From an uncultured Acidobacteriaceae bacterium (lineage in GTDB: Bacteria; Acidobacteriota; Terriglobia; Terriglobales; Acidobacteriaceae), in assembly GCA_903849645.1 (NCBI GenBank), contig CAINJJ010000003.1, forward strand, positions 62,001-126,000: a stretch of DNA of 64,000 bases, in the 5' to 3' direction. Both the position numbers and the translations under genes were made by a program. Below the pieces are notes generated by a model, which made no database searches, was not told the DNA's origin, and saw nothing but the letters and a program-made list of their open reading frames with translations. Shown in pieces: positions 27,513 through 38,610 of the stretch. Numbering within the stretch: the stretch's first letter is position 1; each line of letters begins with the position of its first letter.

Positions 27513-29480
27513 ATGATCCGTTTCCTGCAAACTGACAATCGCATCACCAAGGCGCTGCTTGTGGTCATTATCGGCGCCGCTTCCGTGTCCATGGTGGTTT
27601 ACCTGATTCCCGGTCTGACCGGCCAGGGCTCCACCGCCGCCGACACCTATGCCACGATCTATCCCCACTGGTACAGCCGCTTTTTGTCTTCGGGCGACGT
27701 AGTGAGCCAGCAGCGGGTGAGCCAGCTTGCGCGGCAACAGATGCAGCGGCAAAAGCTGCCCGATTCGCCGTTCATTGTGAACTACTTTGAACAGCAGGCG
27801 GGGTCGCAACTGGTGCGGCAGCAGATTCTGCTGTCAGAGGCGGAGAAGCTCGGCATTCGCGCCACGGATGACGATGTGGCCGCGTTCCTGCACAAGGGCC
27901 AGTTTGGCGAATACCTGTTCCCGAACGGGCAGTACATCGGTTCGGACCGCTACGCCGCTTTCGTGGCCGCGCAGTTCAACCTGTCGGTGTCGGAGTTTGA
28001 GCAGGAAGTGAAGCAGGACATCCTGGTCAGGCGGCTGCAGGCGCTGATCACCGCCGGCGTTTCCGTGGGCGACCAGGAAGTGCGCGACAGCTATCGCAAG
28101 CAAAACATCAAGGTCAAGTTCGACTACGCGGTGATCGCTTCGGACGAGCTGCGCAAGACGATCAATCCCTCGGACGGCGACCTGGCGAACTTCTTCAAGC
28201 GGAACGCGGCGCGGTATGCCTCGGCGGTTCCCGAGCAGCGCCAGATCACCTATTTCGCCTTCACGCCCAATGAGCTGCCGGGCGGGTTGCCGCAGGTGAG
28301 CCAGCAGGAGATTCAGCAGTACTTTACCGCGCACCAGTCCGAGTACCAGGTGCCCGACCAGGCTCGTTCGAAGCACATTCTCATTAAGCTGGAGGCGGGC
28401 GCGGACGCCAAGGCGGACGCCGCGGCCAAGGCCAAGGCCGAGGGCATCCTCAAGCAGATTCAGGCCGGCGGCAACTTTGCCGATCTGGCCAAGAAGAACT
28501 CCGACGACCCAGGGAGCAAGGAGTCGGGCGGCGAGCTGGGCTTTGCCAAGCGCGGCACCATGGTGCCGGAGTTTGACACCGCCATCTTCAACCAGAAGAT
28601 CGGCGAAACCAAGATCGTGAAGTCGCAGTTTGGCTATCACATTGTGCAGGTGGAGGAGCGGCAGACGGCGCACGCGCAGGCGATCAACGAAGTGCTCCCG
28701 ACCATTCAGGCCACAATCATTCGCCAGAAGGCGGCGCAGGCGGAAGAGAGCTTTGCGCGCAACCTGACCTCCGAGGCCATCAAGGACGGCCTGCAGAAGA
28801 CGGCGGCGGCGCACCACCTTGAGGTGGTCACGACTCCGCTGGTGGGCTCGCAGGGCGTGATCTCGGCGCTGCCCGATTCATCGGCGGTGATTGGGAAGGC
28901 GTTCCAGTCCAAGCAGGGCGATCCGGCGCAGTTTGCGCCCACCGGCGAAGGCTATGCGATCTTCCAGGTGACGGGAGTTGCCGCGGCGCATGCGCCGAAC
29001 TTTGACGAGTACAAGACGAAGATTGCCGAGGACTACCGCGACGAGCAGTTGCCGATTCTGCTGAACCAGAAGACCAAGGAGCTGGCAGACAAGGCCAGGT
29101 CTCTGAACGATCTGGCCAAGGCGGCGAAGGAACTGGGCGCGACCGTGAAAACCAGTGATCTGGTGGGCGCGAGCGGCCAGGTTCCGGACTTCGGCCAGGT
29201 GGGCCAGATCGCTCCCCAACTGCTGGACATGAAGGTGGGCGACCTGAGCGGTCCCATCAATGCGCAGCGGACGGGCGTGGTGGCCAAGATCGTGGACAAG
29301 CAGGAGCCTTCTCCGGAGGAGATTTTGAAGAGCTTTGACCAGACCCGCGACCAGATTCTGGAGCAGCGCCGTTCGGAGGCGTTCAACGTGTTCCTGAACT
29401 CGATTCTGGACGACTACAAGAAGCAGAAGCGCATCCTGATGAACGCCAAAGCCAAGAGCGAGGAAGTTCCGGCGACCTAA
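27513..29480 (+). CDS. Membrane-anchored peptidyl-prolyl isomerase (PpiD/SurA-like foldase)
   Basis: The 655-residue protein is anchored by one N-terminal helix (about residues 13-34: TKALLVVIIGAASVSMVVYLI). A SurA_N-type chaperone region follows, then a parvulin domain (about 283-385: ARSKHILIKLEAG, GGNFADLAKKNSDD, GGELGFAKRGTMVPEFD, FGYHIVQVEE). A second substrate-binding region precedes the Lys-rich C-terminus. This is the PpiD arrangement of a periplasmic folding factor for exported and outer-membrane proteins, relevant to the many secreted proteins in the window. It ends at a clear terminator. Confidence 0.93.
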   Translation: MIRFLQTDNRITKALLVVIIGAASVSMVVYLIPGLTGQGSTAADTYATIYPHWYSRFLSSGDVVSQQRVSQLARQQMQRQKLPDSPFIVNYFEQQAGSQLVRQQILLSEAEKLGIRATDDDVAAFLHKGQFGEYLFPNGQYIGSDRYAAFVAAQFNLSVSEFEQEVKQDILVRRLQALITAGVSVGDQEVRDSYRKQNIKVKFDYAVIASDELRKTINPSDGDLANFFKRNAARYASAVPEQRQITYFAFTPNELPGGLPQVSQQEIQQYFTAHQSEYQVPDQARSKHILIKLEAGADAKADAAAKAKAEGILKQIQAGGNFADLAKKNSDDPGSKESGGELGFAKRGTMVPEFDTAIFNQKIGETKIVKSQFGYHIVQVEERQTAHAQAINEVLPTIQATIIRQKAAQAEESFARNLTSEAIKDGLQKTAAAHHLEVVTTPLVGSQGVISALPDSSAVIGKAFQSKQGDPAQFAPTGEGYAIFQVTGVAAAHAPNFDEYKTKIAEDYRDEQLPILLNQKTKELADKARSLNDLAKAAKELGATVKTSDLVGASGQVPDFGQVGQIAPQLLDMKVGDLSGPINAQRTGVVAKIVDKQEPSPEEILKSFDQTRDQILEQRRSEAFNVFLNSILDDYKKQKRILMNAKAKSEEVPAT

Positions 29481-29509
29481 GCAATCTGGAAGCAAAGAGC
29501 GGCAGAGAA

Positions 29510-29543
29510 GCCCGCACTCCCGAAAGGGGATGCGGGCTTTTTT
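29510..29543 (+). terminator. Intrinsic terminator after the PpiD-like gene
   Basis: A 12-base stem with minor mismatches (29510-29521 with 29526-29537), GAAA tetraloop and a run of six T. Confidence 0.92.
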
Positions 29544-29610
29544 CACACTGGCAACCTGAGTTTGTACTGTTGGAACCACCGCTTGTTGCGATGGCGGAGA
29601 TAATACAGTC

Positions 29611-31152
29611 ATGCATTTTGAACGTTCATCCGGAGTCCTTCTACATCTGAGTTCGCTGCCGTCGTATGGGGGGATTGGCGATCTGGGACCGGCCGCTCAC
29701 GAGTTTGTGGGCTTTCTGGGCCGCGCGCGGCAGCATGTCTGGCAGGTTTTGCCGCTTTGCCCCACGGGCTATGGCAACTCGCCTTATGCGGGGTCGTCGG
29801 CGTTCGCGGGGAACCCCTACCTGATCAGCCTGGAGTACCTTTCCGACTGGGGCTGGATCGACGGGGAGCGCATTGGCGGCCTGGCGGGACGCGGCGGGAA
29901 CGTGGACTTTGACGCCGTGGAGCGGTACAAGCTGCCGCTGCTGCACGAGGCGGCGGGGAACTTTCTGGATCGGGCGCCGCACGACCCGGCGATGGCCAGG
30001 CAGTGGGCAGAGTTCGAGACGTTTTGCCGGGTGGAAGAGAGCTGGCTAACGGATTACGCGCTCTATGCGGAGCTGCGCCGCAAGTTCAACACCGGGGCAT
30101 GGACGGCGTGGCCCGAGGCGCTGCGGCGGCGTGAGCCGGAGGCCCTGGCGCAGGCGGCTCTAGCGAGCGGCCGTGCGCTGGCGCGGGAGCAGGTGCTGCA
30201 GTTCGCCTTTTCAAAACAATGGACGAACCTGCGCGCGGCGGCGGCGCAGAAGGGCATCCGGGTCCTGGGCGACGTGGCCATCTTCGTCAACATGGATTCG
30301 GCCGACGTTTGGGTGCACCCAGACCTGTTTGAACTCAACGAGGAACTGGAGCCGGTGCGCATTGCCGGCGTGCCGCCGGACTATTTTTCGCCGACCGGCC
30401 AGCGCTGGGGCAACCCGCTCTATCGCTGGGACGTGCTCGCGGAGCAGGGATTCGCCTGGTGGATCGACCGGATCCGCCGCGCCTGCCAGCTCTACGACAT
30501 TGTGCGCCTGGACCACTTCCGGGGCTTCGAGGCCTACTGGGCCATCCCCGCGGACGAGGAGACGGCCATCCATGGCGAGTGGGTGAAGGCGCCGGGGCTG
30601 GAGCTGTTTCGCGCGCTGGAGGCGGCGCTGGGGCCCCTGCCGCTGGTTGCCGAGGACCTGGGCGTGATCACCCCGGAGGTGGATGCGCTGCGCATCGAGA
30701 TGGGCCTGCCGGGCATGAAGGTGCTGCAGTTCGGCTTCGATGGCTGGGAGTCGCACATGCATCTGCCCCACCTGTTTACGCCGGAGACGGTGGCCTATAC
30801 CGGCACGCACGACAATGACACGACGATGGGCTGGTGGCGGACGACGAATCCTGCGACGCGAGCGGCGGTCGAGGCGTATGTGGGGCCGGTTGCCAATCGC
30901 CCGGTGTGGCCGCTGATCCGGGCCACCGAGGCCAGCGTGGCGGAGCTGGCGATCTTTCCCGCGCAGGATCTGCTGGAGTTGGGCTCCGAGGCACGCCTGA
31001 ACACGCCGGCCGTTCCCTCCGGCAACTGGAGCTGGCGTACGCCGGAAGGGGCGCTGAATGCGGAGATTGCCGGGAAACTGGCGGCGCTGGCGGAAGTGAC
31101 GGACAGGGATAACGATCCGCTGGGCAAGCCAAAGGTGAAGACAAAGGCCTAG
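29611..31152 (+). CDS. malQ: 4-alpha-glucanotransferase (amylomaltase, GH77)
   Basis: This 513-residue enzyme carries the GH77 signatures: SSGVLLHLSSLPS at the start, GYGNSPYAGSSAFAGNP, the nucleophile Asp in IVRLDHFRGFEAYW, the acid/base Glu in LVAEDLGVI and the third Asp in TGTHDNDTTMGWW. It transfers alpha-1,4-glucan segments between maltodextrins in glycogen and maltose metabolism. Length is normal. The stop codon overlaps, by three bases, the stop of the convergent gene at 31149. Confidence 0.97.
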   Translation: MHFERSSGVLLHLSSLPSYGGIGDLGPAAHEFVGFLGRARQHVWQVLPLCPTGYGNSPYAGSSAFAGNPYLISLEYLSDWGWIDGERIGGLAGRGGNVDFDAVERYKLPLLHEAAGNFLDRAPHDPAMARQWAEFETFCRVEESWLTDYALYAELRRKFNTGAWTAWPEALRRREPEALAQAALASGRALAREQVLQFAFSKQWTNLRAAAAQKGIRVLGDVAIFVNMDSADVWVHPDLFELNEELEPVRIAGVPPDYFSPTGQRWGNPLYRWDVLAEQGFAWWIDRIRRACQLYDIVRLDHFRGFEAYWAIPADEETAIHGEWVKAPGLELFRALEAALGPLPLVAEDLGVITPEVDALRIEMGLPGMKVLQFGFDGWESHMHLPHLFTPETVAYTGTHDNDTTMGWWRTTNPATRAAVEAYVGPVANRPVWPLIRATEASVAELAIFPAQDLLELGSEARLNTPAVPSGNWSWRTPEGALNAEIAGKLAALAEVTDRDNDPLGKPKVKTKA

Positions 31153-31697
31153 CGCGACAGGTCAATGTATTCGAGGGCGCGCTCCTTGGGAAAGGCGTAG
31201 ACCTCCAGCATCCTGTCGATGAGGGCGAAGGCCTCGGCGTCGCGGATTCCGGAGGCGAAGCGGATGGTCTTGTCCGCGGCCTCAAAGCAGAGTTGGCTCT
31301 CGCGGCGCGAGCGGCCCGCTCCGCTTGCCGGCTGGAAGCGCAGATTGCGCACGTCGCTGGTGCGGAAGGAACGGCGCGAGAAGGCGAAGCCGGCAACGCT
31401 GCGGGTGAGGTCGAGGTTGCCGCTATCAAGCGTGAGCGTCGTCTTTCCGGCAAGGCTCCAGATAATCGTCATCGAGACGAAGACCAGCGCGACAGCCCAG
31501 AAAAGAAGCCAAACATAGAGAAAGTTGTCGGGCTTTGTGGAGAGGGCACTGGAGATGGCCTTCCAGCCGCCAAAACCCCAGGCCGCGAGCCAGAAGCCCA
31601 TGAAAAGCACGCCCCAGCCGGATTTGGCGGGGATGTCGACGCGAATACCGAGGCCGGTGCGCTCCCATCTGAGCCTGCCGGCAAGTTGATCGGTCAT
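31149..31697 (-). CDS. Small two-helix membrane protein of unknown function
   Basis: The 182-residue protein has two transmembrane segments (about residues 28-50 and 63-87) and a C-terminal cytoplasmic-type beta-rich domain (TLTLDSGNLDLTRSVAGF, RNLRFQP, then CFEAADKTIRFASGI...AFALIDRMLEVY). This resembles small PH-like membrane proteins, but I assign no function. The ATG at 31697 follows GGAGAA at good spacing. It is convergent with malQ, whose stop codon it overlaps. Confidence 0.75.
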   Translation of the reverse strand: MTDQLAGRLRWERTGLGIRVDIPAKSGWGVLFMGFWLAAWGFGGWKAISSALSTKPDNFLYVWLLFWAVALVFVSMTIIWSLAGKTTLTLDSGNLDLTRSVAGFAFSRRSFRTSDVRNLRFQPASGAGRSRRESQLCFEAADKTIRFASGIRDAEAFALIDRMLEVYAFPKERALEYIDLSR

Positions 31698-31800
31698 GGG
31701 AGCAGTTCTCCGTGGAAAGGTGTCAGTCTGGAAAGATGGTACCGCGTCTTCATGGCGGGTGGTGGGGGGATTTCGCTGAGGGGCTGCAGACGACATTCAA

Positions 31801-31842
31801 GAACAAAAAGAGCGGCGCAGCCGTTGAGGCCTGCGCCGCTCT
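31801..31842 (-). terminator. Intrinsic terminator after glutamine synthetase
   Basis: A perfect 12-bp stem AGAGCGGCGCAG (31831-31842 with 31809-31820, read on the minus strand) is followed by TTTTG. Confidence 0.93.
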
Positions 31843-31891
31843 CTTCTGCTGGTATCCGCGGTCCGGGAAACGCATTGGACCGCAGGCTGGT

Positions 31892-32908
<1,017 letters not shown>

Positions 32909-33149
32909 GAATCTCCTTTTGCGGAAGCCCTTTGCTGGGTTGCAAGAAGATCGTAGGGCTTGGAGCATAAGGAACACATGAAGATTTCCAGCCGGCATTT
33001 CGCGCTGATTGGATTGGGTTCTGGAGTGCTTCGGCGGATCGCCCTTTGCGGGCTGCGCGAATGGCCGCTTTATGGCGGGCCGCTCAAAGCGGCGCCTCCC
33101 AGGCTCCGCGCGGCAAGCGCAAGCCGCACTTCAGATGCACGGAGCAACC

Positions 33150-33335
33150 TCAACGTTGGAGCAGTTGCGCGCGGTCCTGCTCCAAGCCCGATTCCTGTGG
33201 AGGGGACGAGCCCAATTCAGAGGGAATGGATCTGGGAGCGCGGAAGTCAAGGTAAGCGGCCAGGGCAATGATCAGCCCGATGGCCAAGAGCAGGGCGCCG
33301 ATGAGCGCTTTGTCCAAGGAGATGTCACCGTGCAT
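33150..33335 (-). CDS. Small single-pass membrane protein
   Basis: This 61-residue protein starts at the ATG at 33335, preceded at ideal spacing by AGGAGG, one of the best ribosome sites in the window. It has one hydrophobic helix (ALIGALLLAIGLIIALAAYL, residues about 10-29), a short basic segment and a polar tail with SSPPQESG. No known family is recognised. The perfect ribosome site and clean membrane segment argue that it is real although short. Confidence 0.65.
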   Translation of the reverse strand: MHGDISLDKALIGALLLAIGLIIALAAYLDFRAPRSIPSELGSSPPQESGLEQDRAQLLQR

Positions 33336-33589
33336 GGGATCCTCCTGAGCTGGGGGTGGCTTCGGTGGACGAAATGTGACGGTCAACGATTGAGGGAAAG
33401 AAATCCCTGACAACAGCATTGGGCGGGCCGCCGGAGAAGGTTGGTCAATCCCGCTCTCCGGGGTGCGCCCATTGGGATAGACGCACAATTTTTGGAAGAG
33501 AAACAGGACGAACGGGAGCGGGGCGATTCTTTACGAAGACCCGCGGCAGGCGGGCCGGGGGCAAGGCGCCGCGACTGGCTGGAGGGGGT

Positions 33590-34593
33590 CTACTGCTCGT
33601 CTTTGCCGGGGCGGAGCATGAGGTCCTTGATGGCTTCGCGGGGGTCCTTGCCTTCATCGAGGATCAGCTCCATCTGCTCGGTGATGGGCATCTCGATGCC
33701 GTGCTGGCGTGCCAGGCCAAGCGCGGCGCGGGTGGTGAGAACGCCCTCGGCCACTTTGCCGCCCAGTCCGGCAAGGATGTCAGGGAGTTTGCGTCCCTGG
33801 CCCAGCTCGCGTCCCACGGTGCGGTTGCGGCTGAGCGAGCCCGTGCAGGTGAGCACCAGGTCGCCAACGCCGGAGAGCCCGGCCAGAGTGTCGCGCTGGC
33901 CGCCGCAGGCAACGGCGAGGCGCGTGATTTCTGCAATGCCGCGGGTGATCAGACCAGCGGCCGAGTTGTACCCGAGGCCCACGCCCGCGGCCACGCCGGC
34001 GGCGATGGCGATGACGTTCTTGAGGGCGCCGCCGAGTTCCACGCCGATAAGGTCGGTGGAGGTGTAGAGGCGAAGGGTCTCGGACGAGAACTCCTGCCGG
34101 ATGCGGGCCGCGATGGCCGGGTCGTCAAATGCCACGGTGACCGCAGTGGGCTGGCCCTGGGCCACCTCCAGGGCAAAGCTGGGGCCGCTGAATGCGCCCA
34201 CGGGCAGGTGGAGACCGGCCTCCGCGAGGCTGGCGGCGATGACCTGGGACATGCGGAGGTAGGTGCGGTCTTCAACCCCCTTGGTGGCGCTGACCACAAT
34301 CTGGCCGGCGTGGAGATGCGGCCGGAGGCGGGCCAGGGTGGCGCGAAGGAACTCGGAAGGGACGACGGAGACCACGATCTCCGCGCCGGCCACGGCCGCG
34401 TTGTCACCGGTGACGGTGATCTCGGCGGGCAGGGGGAAGCCGGGGAGGAAGAGGGTGTTTTCGCCGGCGTCGATAATCTCCTGGGCGGCCTGGGGGCTGT
34501 GAGCCCAGAGGGAGATCTGGTGACCGCCGCGGCGATGGAGCGACAGGGCGATGGCGGTTCCCCAGGCGCCTGATCCGAGTACGATGATGCGGC

Positions 34594-34597
<4 letters not shown>
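33590..34597 (-). CDS. gpsA: NAD(P)-dependent glycerol-3-phosphate dehydrogenase
   Basis: The 335-residue protein has the N-terminal nucleotide motif GSGAWGTAIA (residues 7-16), SVVPSEFLR, GPSFALEVAQGQPTAVTVA, and the catalytic lysine in GALKNVIAIAAGVAAG. It reduces dihydroxyacetone phosphate to sn-glycerol-3-phosphate for phospholipid synthesis. Its ATG overlaps the plsY stop by four bases (ATGA), so the substrate maker and the first acyltransferase are translationally coupled. Confidence 0.97.
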
Positions 34598-35244
<647 letters not shown>

Positions 35245-35331
35245 AACGATTGAGTTTAGCAGGTGGAAGGCGTCACTGGGCGCGGGAGTTCGGTGCATGG
35301 CCCGGCTCTGAAGCGCTGGGCCATGTGCCGC

Positions 35332-35745
35332 TCAGAGGTCAGACAGGGCGCGGCGCGCGGAACGGACTTCAGCAGCCAGAACCTGGAGGATTCGGAGCGA
35401 GAGCATGGGGTCGGCCTGCATGAGGCCGGTGAACTGATCGCGGCTGACGTAGCTGACCTGAGCGCCGTCGCGGGCAATGGCCGTGAGGGTGTAGGGCTGG
35501 TTGCCGATGAGGCCGGGGAGGCCGAGCAGCGAACCGGCCTCGGCCTGAATGGACATGACGGGCGCGCCGCCAGGGGTGTCCATGGTGAGCGTGGCTTCGC
35601 CTTTGTCGAGGATATAAAGTCCGGCGGGGTCGTCGCCCTGGTGAAACAGGACGCGGTCTCCGCCGCAGGTGATTGACGTGGAACTCTTTTCGAGCGCCTT
35701 GATAAGTTCCGGGTCGGCAACAAACGCCGCGGGGTCAAGCTTCAC
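35332..35745 (-). CDS. Stand-alone cyclic-nucleotide-binding-domain protein
   Basis: The 137-residue protein is essentially one cNMP-binding beta-roll (GDRVLFHQGDDPAGLYILDKGEATLTM, then GSLLGLPGLIG, then TLTAIARDGAQVSYVSRDQF) followed by a C-helix (LRILQVLAAEVRSARRAL). There is no helix-turn-helix domain. The phosphate-binding cassette has LLGLPGL rather than a canonical GExxL...RxA, so cAMP binding is uncertain. It starts at GTG with GGAGG seven bases upstream. A TGTGA-N6-TCACA site lies 100 bases upstream. plsY follows 87 bases downstream on the same strand. Confidence 0.85.
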   Translation of the reverse strand: MKLDPAAFVADPELIKALEKSSTSITCGGDRVLFHQGDDPAGLYILDKGEATLTMDTPGGAPVMSIQAEAGSLLGLPGLIGNQPYTLTAIARDGAQVSYVSRDQFTGLMQADPMLSLRILQVLAAEVRSARRALSDL

Positions 35746-35844
35746 AGTGGGCCTCCGGGGATGAAAGCGGAAGATGAGACTTACGAATAAAAGGACGGAC
35801 GGTTGGCCCTAGCGCTCATCTTTTCATCGAGGGTAAGAATTGCG

Positions 35845-35860
35845 TGTGACGGGGGTCACA
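35845..35860. promoter_or_regulatory. CRP/FNR-type operator
   Basis: The sequence TGTGA-CGGGGG-TCACA matches the classic cAMP-receptor-protein half-sites at exact spacing. It lies 100 bases upstream of the cNMP-domain gene that starts at 35745, the nearest gene it could control. Confidence 0.55.
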
Positions 35861-36149
35861 TATTGCTGGTCAAAGCAGCTCTCGCCGGCAGCGAGTTTGA
35901 GAACAATTCAGCGCGACTGCCTATGCGCACCGGATGGCGGGTCTGCCTCGCAGGGTGAAGCAAGCGCGACTCAGAACCGACACAGGCCGCAAGGCCTGAG
36001 TTAGCCGGAGATATATCGCGCATGTCTGCCGGGAGCAAATGGGCGGTTAAGCAGAGTTATCCAATTGAGAGAACAACGGATCGAGTCACGCATTCCTGGG
36101 ATGGACTTTTCTCAGGAGATAGAGTCCAGTGAGTTTTGCGGGCTTTATC

Positions 36150-36170
36150 GGCACCTCTGAAGTCGCGCCC
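36150..36170. repeat. Degenerate REP-like palindrome
   Basis: GGCAC-CTCTGAAGTC-GCGCCC resembles the repeat arms at 42968 and 55805 (shared CTGAAGTC core) but has decayed arms. Confidence 0.5.
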
Positions 36171-36207
36171 TTTCAAAACAGGAACCACGATCAGGGGGGC
36201 GGGCGCG

Positions 36208-37452
36208 CTAGCGAAGGCGGCGGCGGATGAGGTCGAGGGCCTGTTGGGTGGCCCATTGGCGGACGCGGTCGCGGTCGCCGCGGAAGGTCTTCTCGAGGAC
36301 CTCGGTTTTTTGCCCGTCGGAGAGGGCAATGTAGACCAGGCCGACGGGCTTGGTCTCGGTGCCGCCAGTGGGGCCGGCAATGCCGGTGACCCCGAGGCCG
36401 AGGGTGGCGCCGGTGCGTTGGCGGATTCCCTTGGCGAGAGCTTCGGCGACCTCGTGGGAGACCGCGCCATGCTGGGCGATCAACTCGGGCGGGACGTTGG
36501 CGAATGAGGTCTTGAGTGGGTCGGAGTAGACAATGGCCCCGCCGAGGAACGAGCGGGAGCTGCCTGGTACAGCCGTAATGCGGCCGGCGACCATGCCGCC
36601 GGTGCAGCTTTCAGCCACGGCGAGGGTGGCTTGGCGCAGGCCGAGATAGTAGAGGACGATCTGCTCAAGGGGCTCGCCGTCGGTGGAGTAGAGCCAGTCT
36701 TCAAGGGCCTCCTCCATGCGTCCGGCCAGCTCGTCGACGCGGTGCTGCGCCGCCTCAAGACTGGCCTTGGTGCAGAGCAGGGTGAGCTGGATGTCTCCGG
36801 CGTGGGCCAGGATGGTGGTTTCTACGTCGTGGTACTGGGTGTAGATGGGGGCCAGAAGCTTGTCGGCCTGGGACTCGGGAATCATGGCGGCGCGCAGGGT
36901 GCGCTTGGCGATGAAGCGGGCGGGCAGCAGGGAGCGCAGGCGCGGGGTGCACTCGGCGTCGAAGAGGGGGCGGCACTCATTGGGCGGCCCTGGGACCAGC
37001 ATGATGAGCTTGCGGTAGCCGGAGTAGGTGGTGTCGAGCCATTGGCCGGGGGCGCTGCCGTTGGGGTTGGACAGCACGATGGCGCCTTCGAGCACGTCGG
37101 CCTGCTTGAGGTTGTTCTGGGGCATGGGGATGCGCCAGGCGGCGGCGCGTGCGTGAAGGGCGGCCACCTGGGCGGCGTCGCGGCGGAGGGTGAGCGAGAG
37201 GGCTTCCGCCACCGCCTCGCGGGTGAGGTCGTCTTCCGTGGGGCCTAGACCGCCCATGAGGACCAGGATGTCGGCCCGGCCGAGGGCGACGCGGATGGCG
37301 CCGACAAGGTCTTTGCGGCGGTCGCCGACGATGGTCTTGAAGGCGACGGTGACTCCGAGCTCGTTGAGCTTTTCCGTGAGATAGAGGGAGTTTGTGTCCT
37401 GCCGGAACGGGGTGAGCATCTCGGAACCGACAGCGATGATCTCAGATTTCAT
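36208..37452 (-). CDS. cinA: CinA-family protein (NMN amidohydrolase / competence-damage protein)
   Basis: This 414-residue two-domain protein has an N-terminal MoCF-like COG1058 domain (IIAVGSEMLTPFRQDTNS, MGGLGPTEDDLTREAV) and a C-terminal CinA/PncC domain (LAVAESCTGGMVAGRIT, SYVSHEVAEAL-like region, LGVTGIAGPTGGT). It probably recycles nicotinamide mononucleotide to nicotinate mononucleotide; the N-terminal pyrophosphatase activity is known in some homologues. Neighbouring pgpA and rimO on the same strand form a context often seen with cinA. Confidence 0.95.
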   Translation of the reverse strand: MKSEIIAVGSEMLTPFRQDTNSLYLTEKLNELGVTVAFKTIVGDRRKDLVGAIRVALGRADILVLMGGLGPTEDDLTREAVAEALSLTLRRDAAQVAALHARAAAWRIPMPQNNLKQADVLEGAIVLSNPNGSAPGQWLDTTYSGYRKLIMLVPGPPNECRPLFDAECTPRLRSLLPARFIAKRTLRAAMIPESQADKLLAPIYTQYHDVETTILAHAGDIQLTLLCTKASLEAAQHRVDELAGRMEEALEDWLYSTDGEPLEQIVLYYLGLRQATLAVAESCTGGMVAGRITAVPGSSRSFLGGAIVYSDPLKTSFANVPPELIAQHGAVSHEVAEALAKGIRQRTGATLGLGVTGIAGPTGGTETKPVGLVYIALSDGQKTEVLEKTFRGDRDRVRQWATQQALDLIRRRLR

Positions 37453-37559
37453 AAGGGCAGCTTTCAGCTTCCAGTCTGGCCAGGACGTGGCGATGCGGCC
37501 GGGCCATGGCGCGGGGATGCGAATCGAAAAAGCCCTAAGCCTGAGCTACTAACTCAAAG

Positions 37560-38609
37560 CTAGAAGAGTGTGAGGCCTTCGACTCCCAAGTCCACATCAT
37601 AAACGGCTTCGTTGGTGGCCAGGATGGTGGAGCCGAGCGGAGAGAAGGCCACGCCGACGATGTTGGCCCCTGCCAAGACAAGCGCGGCCTCGCCCTGCGG
37701 CGAGATGCGGACCAGGCCGCGCTGCCCGTGGAGGCAGGCAGCCACGTAGACGTCGCCCTCGCGGGAGAGGGCAAGGCCCTGGGGGCGGCCCAGCCCGCGA
37801 TACCAGGCGCGGGCGCTGCCGTTGGGGTCGATGGCCCAGATGGCGTCGTTGGAGGAGAGCATGGGGCCGGAGACGTAGAGGGTGCCTGCGGTGTCCACGG
37901 CCAGGTGGTAGGCGGCGACGCTTGGCTCCAGGGTGGCGTAGACGAAGATGCGGCGCTGGGGGTCGATCTTGAAGATGGTGCCGCTGCGGTCGCCGACAAA
38001 GAGGTTGCCCTGGGCGTCAAAGGCGGCGCCGGTGGCCACGCCCATGCCTTCTGCATAGACGGTAAAGTCGCCCGCCGCATCGACGCGATAGACAGTGCCC
38101 TCGGCGCGCGATGTGACAAAAAGGTCGCCCTCGGGGTTGAACGCGAGCCCGGTGGCGTTGAGGATGCCGGTGACGAAGGGCGTGCCGCGGCCGTCGGGGC
38201 TGACGCGGACGATGGAGACGGGCGTCTCCTTGCCGCGGGGGCCGGAGATGGTGGCGTAGATCATGCCCGAGCGGCTGACGGCGGGACTGGTGACGGGGTG
38301 AAGGCCGTCGGAGAGCTGCCGGGCGACGCGCAGGGGGGCGGAGTTGCTGGCCCCGGCAGCGGTGCGGACCTCGACGAGTCCGGTGGAAGCCTCTTCTGGA
38401 ACCCGCAGGGCCAGGCGGCCAGGGCGGCTCATGAGCACGTGCGCCGGTTCGCCATCGACCGAGGCGGTAGGCAGGGTCGAGCGTTGTGCGCCGAGATTCT
38501 GGCCGATCAGCTCGACTTCACCAAAAGGCAGTGCGGCCGCGGGAACAACGTCATCGATGCGCGGACGGGGAAGCGTTTCTGCGGCGGAATGTGTGCTGGC
38601 GCGAGGCAT
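37560..38609 (-). CDS. IPT/TIG plus NHL/SMP-30-like beta-propeller protein
   Basis: The 349-residue protein begins with an IPT/TIG-like immunoglobulin fold (about residues 15-95: VVPAAALPFGEVELIGQNLG, ...LALRVPEEASTGLVEVRTAAG). A six-bladed-type propeller follows, with repeats such as GLAFNPEGDLFVTSR, GAAFDAQGNLFVGDR, HLAVDTAGTLYVSG, GLALSREGDVYVAA. No signal peptide is evident. The ATG lies one base after the pgpA stop, so translation is coupled, but ligand and role are unknown. SMP-30-type lactonase activity is possible though the metal site is not clear. Confidence 0.78.
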   Translation of the reverse strand: MPRASTHSAAETLPRPRIDDVVPAAALPFGEVELIGQNLGAQRSTLPTASVDGEPAHVLMSRPGRLALRVPEEASTGLVEVRTAAGASNSAPLRVARQLSDGLHPVTSPAVSRSGMIYATISGPRGKETPVSIVRVSPDGRGTPFVTGILNATGLAFNPEGDLFVTSRAEGTVYRVDAAGDFTVYAEGMGVATGAAFDAQGNLFVGDRSGTIFKIDPQRRIFVYATLEPSVAAYHLAVDTAGTLYVSGPMLSSNDAIWAIDPNGSARAWYRGLGRPQGLALSREGDVYVAACLHGQRGLVRISPQGEAALVLAGANIVGVAFSPLGSTILATNEAVYDVDLGVEGLTLF

Positions 38610-38610
38610 A

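Larger units (their letters stand above)
35746..36207. other. Intergenic region with a CRP-like site and a repeat remnant
   Basis: About 460 bases with no supported gene. It contains the CRP-like palindrome at 35845-35860 and a degenerate CTGAAG-type repeat at 36150-36170. The rest shows only short open frames without ribosome sites. Confidence 0.45.

Noticed and set aside
33061-33093. Short palindrome GCCGCT-CAA-AGCGGC
   Set aside because: Only six-base arms in GC-rich sequence and no second copy seen; chance is likely.
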